DNA of 7,299 nt, taken from contig JAFTIV010000052.1 of assembly GCA_017456685.1 (NCBI GenBank), positions 1 to 7,299 on the forward strand, in the 5' to 3' direction. Positions 1 through 6,921 of this stretch are shown piece after piece. Position 1 is the first letter of the stretch. Each line of letters opens with the position of its first letter. A program made the translations under genes and the position numbers. Source of the stretch: Clostridia bacterium. Its GTDB lineage: Bacteria; Bacillota; Clostridia; Oscillospirales; CAG-272. The notes under the pieces were generated by a model that saw only the letters and a list, made by a program, of their open reading frames with translations, made no database searches and was not told the origin of the DNA.

Positions 1-6
1 CAAATA

Positions 7-1746
7 ATGGAGCAAAAGAGAATTATGCTTGGTAACGAGGCAATCGCAAGAGGCGCATATGAGGCTGGAGTTAAGGTTTCAAGCGCATACCCAGGCACAC
101 CAAGCACAGAAATAAGCGAATTTTTATCAAAGTATGATGAGGTTTATACCGAGTGGGCGCCTAACGAAAAGGTAGCACTTGAGGCAGCAGCGGGCGCTTG
201 CATCGCTGGCGTTCGTAGTATGGCTTGTATGAAGCATGTTGGCTTGAATGTAGCCTCTGACCCGCTTTACACCCTCGCCTACACAGGCGTAAATGCAGGA
301 CTTGTAATAGTCGTTGCTGACGACCCAGGACTTGCAAGCTCACAAAACGAGCAGGACACAAGAATGATAGCAAGAAGCGCACATCTTCCTCTTATAGAGC
401 CCTCTGATAGTAACGAGGCAAAGGAATTCTTCAAGTACGCATTTGAGCTTAGCGAAAAATATGATACACCCGTAATCTTTAGAACAACAACAAAGCTCTC
501 TCACTCACAAAGCGTTGTAGAGCTTGGCACTCGCGCTGAAATCGAGGATAAGGCGTACGAGAGAAATATGCCTAAATATGTTATGATGCCAGCATCTGCA
601 ATCGGCAGGCATAAGGTCGTTGAGGCAAGAGAAAATCAAATGGCAATTGATGCGTGTGATTTTCCAATCAACACAGTTGAGCTAAACGATAAGAAAATCG
701 GCTTTATTACCTCTGGTGTCGCGTATCAGTATGTAAAGGAGGCTTGCCCTGAGGCAAGTGTGCTTAAGCTCGGCATTATAAACCCACTTCCAAGAAAGCT
801 TATCGAGGACTTTGTATCATCTGTTGATACTGTTTATATCTTCGAGGAGCTTGAGCCTGTTATTGAGGAGCAGGTAAGGTCTTGGGGACTTGAGGTAAAG
901 GGCAAGGAGCTCTTTACAAGGCAGGGCGAATATAGCGCAAATATGCTTAAAAAGGTAATCTACGGCAAGGACGAGATGGTGTTTGAGAGGGCTGAGGCTC
1001 CTGCAAGACCCCCGATTCTTTGCCCAGGCTGTCCACACAGAAGCGTGTTCTCCGTGCTTAATAAGCTCAAAATTCACGCAGCAGGAGATATCGGCTGCTA
1101 TACCCTTGGCGCAGTAGCACCTCTTAATGTAATTGATACAACAATTTGTATGGGCTCAAGCATATCTCTCCTTCACGGAATGGAAATGGCTAAGGGCAAG
1201 GATTACATAAGAAATTGGGTTGCCACAATCGGTGACTCAACCTTCCTTCACACAGGAATCAACTCACTTATAAATATGGTGTATAATAAGGCGAGCGGAA
1301 CAGTTATGATTCTTGACAACCGTACAACAGGTATGACAGGACATCAGGACCATGCCGCAACAGGAAAGACCCTTAAGGGTGAGGATACCTATGCAATCGA
1401 CCTCGCTGAGCTTTGCCGTAGCGTAGGAGTTAAGAGAGTAATCGAGATTGACGCATTTGATGTAAAGGGACTTGAGGCTGTAATTAAGGAAAGTGCAGAG
1501 GGCGATGAGCTTACAGTTATCATTGCAAAGGCACCCTGCGCACTTCTTAAGGGACAAAAATTCCCAAATGTATGCAAATGCACACCCGAGGAGTGTCGCA
1601 AGTGCGGAATGTGCCTAAAGATAGGCTGTCCAGCACTTACAAAGCAGGCAGATGGCACAATTAAGATTGACGAAACAATGTGTAACGGCTGTGGACTTTG
1701 TATGAGCTATTGCAAGTTCGGCGCTATAAAAAAGGTTGCAAGATAA
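7..1746 (+). CDS. iorA: Indolepyruvate:ferredoxin oxidoreductase, alpha subunit
   Basis: This is the catalytic subunit of the cytoplasmic IorAB enzyme, which interconverts arylpyruvates (indolepyruvate, phenylpyruvate, hydroxyphenylpyruvate) plus CoA with arylacetyl-CoA plus CO2, using thiamine diphosphate (TPP) and ferredoxin. The N-terminal pyrimidine-binding domain shows LGNEAIARGAYEAG and YPGTPSTE (about residues 8-36) and WAPNEKVA with Glu54. The TPP-binding domain has CPGCPHR (339-345), GDIGCY (360-365), GDSTF from 409 and DN at 437-438. The C-terminus is a two-cluster ferredoxin domain: Cys530, 533, 536 and 541, then Cys559, 562, 565 and 569. The length of 579 residues is close to the family norm of about 580-620. 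The start gives the usual short leader before MLGNEA; an in-frame Met at residue 7 is a weaker alternative. Only six bases of upstream sequence are visible, so the ribosome binding site and promoter lie outside the window. iorB follows 13 nt later. Confidence 0.96.
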   Translation: MEQKRIMLGNEAIARGAYEAGVKVSSAYPGTPSTEISEFLSKYDEVYTEWAPNEKVALEAAAGACIAGVRSMACMKHVGLNVASDPLYTLAYTGVNAGLVIVVADDPGLASSQNEQDTRMIARSAHLPLIEPSDSNEAKEFFKYAFELSEKYDTPVIFRTTTKLSHSQSVVELGTRAEIEDKAYERNMPKYVMMPASAIGRHKVVEARENQMAIDACDFPINTVELNDKKIGFITSGVAYQYVKEACPEASVLKLGIINPLPRKLIEDFVSSVDTVYIFEELEPVIEEQVRSWGLEVKGKELFTRQGEYSANMLKKVIYGKDEMVFERAEAPARPPILCPGCPHRSVFSVLNKLKIHAAGDIGCYTLGAVAPLNVIDTTICMGSSISLLHGMEMAKGKDYIRNWVATIGDSTFLHTGINSLINMVYNKASGTVMILDNRTTGMTGHQDHAATGKTLKGEDTYAIDLAELCRSVGVKRVIEIDAFDVKGLEAVIKESAEGDELTVIIAKAPCALLKGQKFPNVCKCTPEECRKCGMCLKIGCPALTKQADGTIKIDETMCNGCGLCMSYCKFGAIKKVAR

Positions 1747-1751
1747 GGAGG
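1745..1751 (+). promoter_or_regulatory. Ribosome binding site deciding the iorB start
   Basis: AAGGAGG begins on the last two bases of the iorA stop codon and lies 8 nt before the ATG at 1760. It supports that ATG over an in-frame ATG at 1736, which lies inside iorA and would add eight residues before the canonical MNIMVVGVGGQG start. The overlap with the iorA stop suggests coupled translation of the two subunits. Confidence 0.85.
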
Positions 1752-1759
1752 ACGGACTG

Positions 1760-2320
1760 ATGAATATAATGGTAGTTGGCGTTGGTGGACAGGGAACCCT
1801 TCTCACCAGCAGAATTATAGGAAAAACCGCCCTTAATGCAGGCTTTGATGTGAAGCTCTCGGAGGTTCACGGAATGGCTCAGCGCGGTGGTAGCGTTGTT
1901 ACCTTTGTAAGATACGGCAAAAGGGTTTATGAGCCTGTATGCGAGGAGGGAAGTGTTGATATTCTCATTTCCTTTGAGCGTCTTGAGGCGCTTCGCTATG
2001 CTCACTTCCTCAAAAAGGACGGAGTTATGATTGTAAACGATACAAGAATTGACCCTATGACAGTTGTTATCGGCGCTAAGACCTATCCAGAGGGAATTTT
2101 GGAGGGGCTTAAGAGCGAGCATATGCTTCACACAATAGATGGAGGAAAAATTGCTAAGGAGCTTGGAAACAGTAAGGTTCTAAACTCCGTAGTTCTTGGA
2201 CTTGCCGCAAAGCATATTGGCTTTAGCGAGGACGAGTGGCTTGAAACACTTAAGGCAACAGTTCCGCCAAAAACAATAGAAATAAATACATTAGCCTTCA
2301 AGGCAGGCTATGAAAAATAA
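1760..2320 (+). CDS. iorB: Indolepyruvate:ferredoxin oxidoreductase, beta subunit
   Basis: This is the gamma-type subunit of the 2-oxoacid:ferredoxin oxidoreductase family and partners IorA in the arylpyruvate enzyme. The protein has 186 residues, near the usual 185-200 for stand-alone IorB. It opens with GVGGQG (residues 7-12), followed by the family signature SEVHGMAQRGGSV (34-46). The start at 1760 is chosen because the protein then begins directly with the first strand of the domain and an ideal AAGGAGG lies 8 nt upstream. A longer start at 1736 would overlap iorA. No Fe-S cysteine motif is present, as expected for this subunit. Its position directly after iorA, with no intervening terminator, fits cotranscription and fixed subunit stoichiometry. 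Confidence 0.95.
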   Translation: MNIMVVGVGGQGTLLTSRIIGKTALNAGFDVKLSEVHGMAQRGGSVVTFVRYGKRVYEPVCEEGSVDILISFERLEALRYAHFLKKDGVMIVNDTRIDPMTVVIGAKTYPEGILEGLKSEHMLHTIDGGKIAKELGNSKVLNSVVLGLAAKHIGFSEDEWLETLKATVPPKTIEINTLAFKAGYEK

Positions 2321-2338
2321 GAAAAGAGGCGAACTTAA

Positions 2339-3637
2339 ATGATTTGGAACAAGGAAATGGAGTGTATGTCTCGTGAAGAGATGAAGAAGCTCCAAAGCGA
2401 AAGGCTCGTAAAGCTCGTAAGGTATGTTTACGACAATGTAGAGTTTTATCGCAAGAGAATGGATGAGCATGGTGTGAAGCCCGAGGATATCAAGGGAATT
2501 GACGACATCACAAAGCTTCCATATACAACGAAGGACGACCTTCGCGATACATATCCATTCGGTCTTTTCGCTGCTCCTCACAAGGACATTGTAAGAATTC
2601 ACGCATCATCGGGCACAACAGGTAAGGCTACAGTTGTTGGCTATACCCAAAACGATATTGATGTGTGGAGCGAGTGCGTTGCTCGTTGTATGACAATGGC
2701 AGGCGTAACTAAGGACGACATCATTCAGGTTGCATATGGCTACGGCCTCTTTACAGGCGGACTTGGTGCACACTATGGTGCTGAAAGGCTCGGCGCTATG
2801 GTCGTTCCAATGAGTACAGGTAACTCAAAGAAGCTCACCACAATGATGGTTGACTTTGGCGCTACAGCGATTGCTTGTACACCATCATATCTTCTTCACC
2901 TTTCGGAGGTTTTAAGAGACGAGGGCTTGCTCGATAAAATTAAGCTCAAGAGCGCAATTTGTGGCGCTGAGCCTTGGACAGAGAAGATGCGTAACGAAAT
3001 TGAAACAAGGCTTAATATCACCGCCCACGACATTTACGGACTTAGCGAGATTATGGGTCCTGGTGTTGCTTGCGATTGTGAGCATCACGCAGGCTTGCAC
3101 ATTTGCGAGGACCACTTCTATCCTGAAATCATAGACGCAAAGACCCTTGAGCCTGTTGCTGATGGCGAAATCGGTGAGCTTGTATTTACAACAATCACCA
3201 AGGAGGGAATTCCTCTTATAAGATACAGAACTAAGGACCTTACAAGCATCACACACGAGAGATGTGAGTGCGGAAGAACAAGTGCGAGAATTTCACGCTT
3301 TAGAGGCAGAAGCGATGATATGCTTATCATAAGAGGCGTAAATGTATTCCCAAGTCAGGTTGAGGCTGCCCTTGTTGATGTTGAGGAGGTAACACCTCAC
3401 TATATGATGGTTGTAGATAGAGAAAACAACCTTGATACCCTTGAAATTCAGGTAGAGGTCGATGTTAAATACTATACCGACGAGGTCAAGGGAATTGAAA
3501 AGCTTACAAAGAAGATTGCAACAGTAATTCAACAGGCACTCGGCATTAGCGCAAAGATTAGACTTATGGGACCAAACTCACTCAAGCGTAGCGAGGGCAA
3601 GGCGGTCCATGTAATTGATAACAGAAAGCTATATTAA
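2339..3637 (+). CDS. paaK: Phenylacetate-CoA ligase family protein (PaaK-like arylacetate-CoA ligase)
   Basis: This is an AMP-forming adenylating enzyme, expected to activate phenylacetate, indoleacetate or a similar arylacetate to its CoA thioester through an acyl-AMP intermediate. Visible motifs are the phosphate-binding loop SSGTTGK (90-96), YGLSE (233-237), RYRTKD (295-300), GRSDDM (323-328), [12 protein letters not shown] (331-342) and the C-terminal RSEGKAVHV, where Lys421 is the likely catalytic lysine. The 432-residue length matches the PaaK family. AGAGG lies 9 nt before the ATG. It sits 18 nt after iorB. IorAB makes or consumes arylacetyl-CoA and this ligase links that thioester to the free acid, so the pairing supports an aromatic substrate. 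The exact substrate cannot be read from sequence. Cysteines at 245, 247, 256, 309 and 311 are noted separately. Confidence 0.9.
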   Translation: MIWNKEMECMSREEMKKLQSERLVKLVRYVYDNVEFYRKRMDEHGVKPEDIKGIDDITKLPYTTKDDLRDTYPFGLFAAPHKDIVRIHASSGTTGKATVVGYTQNDIDVWSECVARCMTMAGVTKDDIIQVAYGYGLFTGGLGAHYGAERLGAMVVPMSTGNSKKLTTMMVDFGATAIACTPSYLLHLSEVLRDEGLLDKIKLKSAICGAEPWTEKMRNEIETRLNITAHDIYGLSEIMGPGVACDCEHHAGLHICEDHFYPEIIDAKTLEPVADGEIGELVFTTITKEGIPLIRYRTKDLTSITHERCECGRTSARISRFRGRSDDMLIIRGVNVFPSQVEAALVDVEEVTPHYMMVVDRENNLDTLEIQVEVDVKYYTDEVKGIEKLTKKIATVIQQALGISAKIRLMGPNSLKRSEGKAVHVIDNRKLY

Positions 3638-3717
3638 GATTTTATAACGCGTAGGGCTTTTGGTTGCTCTAAATTTAGTTCAACTGAGTCTCTACCAACT
3701 AAAAGGAGGAACTAAGG
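3638..3717 (+). other. 80-nt spacer between paaK and the ACT gene
   Basis: This is the longest gap in the forward gene run. It has no GC-rich hairpin followed by a T-run, so I see no intrinsic terminator. TTGATA at 3615-3620 and TATAAC at 3643-3648 resemble promoter boxes but are 22 nt apart, too far for a normal sigma-A promoter. A weak imperfect hairpin is possible: GTTG at 3663-3666 with CAAC at 3681-3684, enclosing the palindrome CTAAATTTAG at 3669-3678. The downstream part holds the ribosome binding site of the next gene. It could be a weak internal promoter, an RNA processing site or plain spacer. Confidence 0.4.
3703..3709 (+). promoter_or_regulatory. Ribosome binding site of the ACT-domain gene
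   Basis: AAGGAGG, a full Shine-Dalgarno match, lies 8 nt before the ATG at 3718. It is stronger than the sites before paaK and the amidohydrolase, so the ACT protein may be translated more efficiently than its neighbours. Confidence 0.8.
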
Positions 3718-4146
3718 ATGACAGTGAAGCAATTATCCGTATTTATTGAAAACAGAAGAGGAAGACTTGGAGAGGTTTTGCAGGTTTTAAAGGATAACAA
3801 TATAAATATTGTTTCAATGAGCTTGGCAGATACCACAGAGTATGGTCTTTTAAGGCTTATCGTAAACAAGCCAGAGGAGGGACGCGATTTTCTTTTGAAG
3901 GCAGGCTTTTCAAGCATGCTCACAGATGTGCTTATCGTAAAGGTTCCACATACTGCAGGCTCACTTCAAAAAATCCTTTCAATCATAGCTGAAAACGATA
4001 TTGATATTGAGTATATGTACGGACTTTCCGTTGAGTCAACAGATGCATCAATTGTTGTTAAGACAAATGCACTTGACCTTGCGTGCAAGGTTCTAAAATC
4101 AAGCCATATTGAAACAATGACCCCCGAGGAGATTTCATCTCTTTAA
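3718..4146 (+). CDS. Tandem ACT-domain protein, probable amino acid-binding regulator
   Basis: A 142-residue protein consisting almost entirely of two ACT domains (about 1-66 and 70-135) with no attached enzyme or DNA-binding domain. The repeat is visible by eye: residues 11-31 (ENRRGRLGEVLQVL...NINI) align with 77-97 (PHTAGSLQKILSII...DIDI) at an offset of 66. Gly15 and Gly81 lie in the strand-to-helix turn where ACT domains usually bind an amino acid. Stand-alone double-ACT proteins of this kind often occur beside PaaK-like ligases. Their role is generally taken as amino acid sensing, but the ligand is rarely known. Here the context suggests an aromatic amino acid, which is inference. The start is fixed by a strong ribosome binding site. 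The stop lies 3 nt before the next ATG. Confidence 0.88.
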   Translation: MTVKQLSVFIENRRGRLGEVLQVLKDNNINIVSMSLADTTEYGLLRLIVNKPEEGRDFLLKAGFSSMLTDVLIVKVPHTAGSLQKILSIIAENDIDIEYMYGLSVESTDASIVVKTNALDLACKVLKSSHIETMTPEEISSL

Positions 4147-4149
4147 TCT

Positions 4150-4959
4150 ATGGTAATCGACCTTCACACGCACATATTTCCAGACAAAATTGCAGGGGCA
4201 ACAATTGAGGCGCTTTCAAATAGCGCCTCAATTCCACCTCATTCAAACGGCACACTTGACGGGCTTTTGTCTCAAATGGAGAAAAGCGGAGTAGATATTT
4301 CCGTAAATCTGCCCGTTTTAACTAAGGACAGGCAGTTCGATAGTGTTTTGTCATTTGGCAAGGAAATAAACTCAAAATCATACACAGGGGCGCGTGTAAT
4401 CTCCTTCGCAGGAGCTCACCCCGACATAAAAGACCCTGAGGAGGCGCTTCATCGCGTCAAGGAGGCGGGCTTTCTTGGAATTAAGCTTCACCCCGATTAT
4501 CAGGGCACATTTATTGATGATGAAAAATACATAAGGCTTTTAGCGGTTGCTAAGGAGCTTGACCTAATTACCGTTACCCACGCGGGCTTTGATGGTGCAT
4601 TTGTCGGTCAGCCAATTAAATGCACACCTGTGCGCGTTTTGAGGCTACTTGATAGGCTCGGTGGCTATGATAAGCTCGTGCTTGCACACCTTGGCGGTAA
4701 TGAGCTTTTCGATGACGTATATCGCACCTTGGCGGGAGAGAGTGTCTATTTTGACACCTCTTATGTCCTTGCCTCGACTGATAAGAGGCACTTTTATGAT
4801 ATGCTCGAAAGACACGGAGAGGACAAAATCTTGTTCGCAACCGATAGTCCTTGGCAGCATCAGGGCGAAATGCTTGAAATCATAAGAGGCTATGCTCTTG
4901 ATAAGAGCACAGAGGACAAGATTTTGTTTGAAAACGCAAAAAAGCTTTTGAAATTATAA
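4150..4959 (+). CDS. Amidohydrolase family protein (COG2159, metal-dependent TIM barrel)
   Basis: A 269-residue member of the amidohydrolase_2 family, which includes metal-dependent hydrolases and ACMSD-like decarboxylases. Probable metal and active-site residues are all in place: His6 and His8 in DLHTHIFP, His114 in IKLHPDYQ, His144 in THAG, His180 in LAHLGG and Asp232 in FATDSPW. The order HxH...H...H...D is the family pattern, so the protein is probably active. The ATG at 4150 is the only sensible start, because the first metal motif begins at residue 6. The nearest purine-rich site, GAGGAG at 4126-4131, is 18 nt away, too far for good initiation. With only 3 nt after the ACT stop, translation is likely coupled. 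No reaction can be assigned; hydrolysis or decarboxylation of an aromatic acid or amide would suit the operon but is speculation. Confidence 0.88.
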   Translation: MVIDLHTHIFPDKIAGATIEALSNSASIPPHSNGTLDGLLSQMEKSGVDISVNLPVLTKDRQFDSVLSFGKEINSKSYTGARVISFAGAHPDIKDPEEALHRVKEAGFLGIKLHPDYQGTFIDDEKYIRLLAVAKELDLITVTHAGFDGAFVGQPIKCTPVRVLRLLDRLGGYDKLVLAHLGGNELFDDVYRTLAGESVYFDTSYVLASTDKRHFYDMLERHGEDKILFATDSPWQHQGEMLEIIRGYALDKSTEDKILFENAKKLLKL

Positions 4960-4967
4960 ACACATAT

Positions 4968-4972
4968 AGAGG
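4968..4972 (+). promoter_or_regulatory. Ribosome binding site of the aminotransferase gene
   Basis: AGAGG lies 8 nt before the ATG at 4981, within the 21-nt gap after the amidohydrolase. It supports that ATG over the next in-frame ATG at 4996. Confidence 0.6.
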
Positions 4973-4980
4973 TTTTTACT

Positions 4981-6171
4981 ATGTATAATGAAAAAATGTA
5001 TGCTCTTGGAAGCCGTCGCTCGATTATAAGAGAAATCTTTGAGTATTGCAAGACAAGGGCAGGCGAGATAGGCGCTGACAAGGTTGTCGACTTTAGTATA
5101 GGAAATCCAAGCGTTGAGCCACCTAAGGAAATTGCAGATGCAATCATGGACCTTATTAAAAATGAAAATTCCGTTCTTTTGCACGGCTACACCTCAGCTC
5201 AAGGCGACCTTGGCACTCGTGAGGCTGTTGCAAGCGATATAAACGCTCGCTTCGGTGCAGGCGTTACTGCAAATAATATTTATATGACCTGTGGCGCTGC
5301 TGCATCACTTACAATTTCCTTGCGCGCTCTTTTGAACGCAGGCGAGGAGTGTATTGTTTTTGCGCCATTCTTTACTGAATATCGCGTATTTATTGAAAAC
5401 GCACAGGGCAAGGTCGTTGTGTCAAATCCAATGCCAAGGACCTTCCAAATTGATGTTGCTGATTTTGAGAGCAAGATTACTGATAAGACAAGAGCAGTAA
5501 TTATGAACTCTCCAAACAATCCAAGCGGAGTTGTGTATAGCGAGGATACTATAAGAGCGGTATGTGACATACTAAGAAGGAAGGAAAAGGAGTTCTCTCA
5601 TCCTATCTATCTTATCGCTGATGAGCCATATCGTGAGCTTGTCTTTGGCGGTGTTACAGTTCCGTATCTTATGAACTATTACGACGATACCATTGTCTGT
5701 TATTCGTACTCCAAGGCTCTCTCGCTCCCTGGCGAGAGAATAGGCTATATTGCAGTTAGCCCTAAGGCTCAGGACTCAGCAAGCATTTACCTTGCAATCT
5801 GCGGAGCAGGTCGCTCGCTTGGCTATGTGTGTGCACCAAGCCTTTTCCAGCAGGTTATCAAAAGGTGTATAGGCGCAAGGGTTGATGTGAATGCTTATAA
5901 GGAAAATAGAGACATTCTATATAACGCGCTTACCGAATACGGCTATGAGTGTGTTTCACCTGATGGCGCATTCTACCTCTTTGTAAAGGCTCTTGAGGAC
6001 GATGCCTACAAGTTCTTTGAAAAGGCAAAGGCTAAGGAAATTCTCGTTGTCCCCTGCGACGACTTTGGTGTTAGTGGCTATGTCCGCATCGCATACTGCG
6101 TTGACAAGCAGAGAATTGTAAATGCTCTTCCCGCCTTTAAGGCTCTTGCAGACGAGTACAAAAACAACTAA
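4981..6171 (+). CDS. PLP-dependent aminotransferase, class I/II (fold type I)
   Basis: A 396-residue cytoplasmic aminotransferase of the aspartate/aromatic aminotransferase superfamily. Cofactor residues are recognisable: NSPNNPSG (176-183), ADEPY with Asp214 and Tyr217, SYSKALSLPGER with the Schiff-base lysine Lys245 and phosphate-binding Arg253, and the C-terminal YVRIAY with substrate-carboxylate Arg369. FSIGNPSVEPP (38-48) and HGYTSAQG (68-75) are the usual N-terminal signatures. Length is normal and the protein looks intact. As last gene of a run containing indolepyruvate oxidoreductase, it is a good candidate for interconverting aromatic amino acids and arylpyruvates. Close relatives are often annotated only generically or as aspartate aminotransferase, and similar genes also occur outside such operons. 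The amino acid substrate is therefore inferred from context alone. A terminator begins 5 nt after the stop codon. Confidence 0.93.
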   Translation: MYNEKMYALGSRRSIIREIFEYCKTRAGEIGADKVVDFSIGNPSVEPPKEIADAIMDLIKNENSVLLHGYTSAQGDLGTREAVASDINARFGAGVTANNIYMTCGAAASLTISLRALLNAGEECIVFAPFFTEYRVFIENAQGKVVVSNPMPRTFQIDVADFESKITDKTRAVIMNSPNNPSGVVYSEDTIRAVCDILRRKEKEFSHPIYLIADEPYRELVFGGVTVPYLMNYYDDTIVCYSYSKALSLPGERIGYIAVSPKAQDSASIYLAICGAGRSLGYVCAPSLFQQVIKRCIGARVDVNAYKENRDILYNALTEYGYECVSPDGAFYLFVKALEDDAYKFFEKAKAKEILVVPCDDFGVSGYVRIAYCVDKQRIVNALPAFKALADEYKNN

Positions 6172-6176
6172 AATTA

Positions 6177-6206
6177 AAAAAACGGACACTCCTGTGTCCG
6201 TTTTTT
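6177..6206. terminator. Bidirectional intrinsic terminator between convergent operons
   Basis: CGGACAC at 6183-6189 pairs perfectly with GTGTCCG at 6194-6200 around a TCCT loop. Six A residues precede the stem and six T residues follow it, so each strand carries a hairpin followed by a U-run. It lies 5 nt after the aminotransferase stop and 14 nt after the stop of the PII-like gene on the other strand, and it should terminate both transcripts. Confidence 0.93.
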
Positions 6207-6220
6207 GTTGCTTTTATAGA

Positions 6221-6907
6221 TTAGTCCTTATCGAAAATTCTAAGTCCTGCCGTGTCGGAAACGGGAAGAGAGAATACGACCGCGTGTGCATCGGTATGAG
6301 GGCCCGCACCGTCCATTATCGCCTTCATAATTCCCTTTTTGTTTTCCTTTGTGGATACGATGTATATCATTTCCTTTTCGTCAGCAATAGAAAGACCGAA
6401 GAACTTGTTTGTGTATTGAGAGCCTGTGCCCTTTGCGTGAACAACAGTTCCGCCACCTGCACCAGCAGAGCGTGCCGCGTCCATTATCGTATCGGTGTGA
6501 CCCTTGGCACAGATTACAACGATAAGCTCGGTTGTGCACTCGTTCATATTCTTCACCTCGTTTTCGATTTCGTCATCCTGATGGCCGTTTGCAAATGCCT
6601 CAAGGGTTTTTCTTCCGCCAATGCTTGAGAGTGGAATTGCAACGGAAATTCCCCTATTAGGCAAATCAATAGCCATTTCTCTTGTGAGAGCCTTAATAAG
6701 CTCCGCCTTTTTATTTTCTGTAACTATACAATAGTGAACACTCTTTGAGGATTTTTCAATTCCAAAAAGCGAAAGAGTTTTTTGCCTTGCTGTGCCCTGA
6801 CAGGTGGTGCTGTACATAACAGGAATTTCCTTAGAGCTGAAAAAGCTTGTAAACTCATCGCTATCATTACGATTTGTGATAGTTATTAAAAGATACATTT
6901 TCTGCAT
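6221..6907 (-). CDS. Tandem PII-like domain protein linked to a DUF1538 transporter
   Basis: A 228-residue soluble protein that reads as two PII/GlnB-like ferredoxin-fold domains, about 1-105 and 124-228, joined by a polar acidic linker. The second half is clearest: ELIVVICAKGHTDTIMDAAR (127-146), GAGGGTVVHAKGTG (149-162) and STKENKKGIMKAI. The first half repeats the pattern with LLITITNR, YSTTCQGTA (32-40), LFGI (47-50) and TENKKAELIKAL. Classical GlnB has about 112 residues, so this is a double-length form. The canonical B-loop and the GlnB uridylylation tyrosine context are not recognisable, so ordinary nitrogen regulation by uridylylation is unlikely. It follows the DUF1538 gene by 12 nt, which suggests it regulates that membrane protein in response to a small ligand. 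The first ATG is preferred because AAGGGGGG lies 6 nt upstream; Met4 is an alternative. Confidence 0.85.
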   Translation of the reverse strand: MQKMYLLITITNRNDSDEFTSFFSSKEIPVMYSTTCQGTARQKTLSLFGIEKSSKSVHYCIVTENKKAELIKALTREMAIDLPNRGISVAIPLSSIGGRKTLEAFANGHQDDEIENEVKNMNECTTELIVVICAKGHTDTIMDAARSAGAGGGTVVHAKGTGSQYTNKFFGLSIADEKEMIYIVSTKENKKGIMKAIMDGAGPHTDAHAVVFSLPVSDTAGLRIFDKD

Positions 6908-6913
6908 AGCAAT

Positions 6914-6921
6914 CCCCCCTT
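6914..6921 (-). promoter_or_regulatory. Ribosome binding site of the PII-like gene, overlapping the upstream stop
   Basis: On the minus strand AAGGGGGG overlaps the TAA stop of the DUF1538 gene and lies 6 nt before the ATG. The G-run departs slightly from the AGGAGG consensus. The overlap implies that translation of the two genes is coupled. Confidence 0.6.

Noticed and set aside
1736..1759. Longer iorB beginning at the ATG at 1736.
   Set aside because: It would overlap iorA and add eight charged residues before the conserved first strand, while the ATG at 1760 has an ideally placed ribosome binding site.
1724..2131. Open frame of 135 codons on the minus strand across the iorA-iorB junction.
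   Set aside because: It is antisense to strongly recognised iorA and iorB, and its product has no recognisable motif.
3615..3648. Possible sigma-A promoter, TTGATA then TATAAC, at the end of paaK.
   Set aside because: The spacer is 22 nt, well beyond the usual 16-18, and no better-spaced pair was found.
3651..3710. The minus strand of the spacer reads AGTTGGTAGAG, the classic tRNA D-arm sequence, followed by ACTCAGTTG.
   Set aside because: There is no acceptor stem, no GGTTCGAATCC-like T-arm and no credible anticodon arm at the right spacing. An 11-base match alone does not make a tRNA gene or a convincing remnant.
6122..6628. Open frame of 168 codons on the plus strand opposite the PII-like gene.
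   Set aside because: It starts inside the aminotransferase, runs through the terminator hairpin, has Cys-rich low-complexity composition and lies antisense to a well-supported gene.
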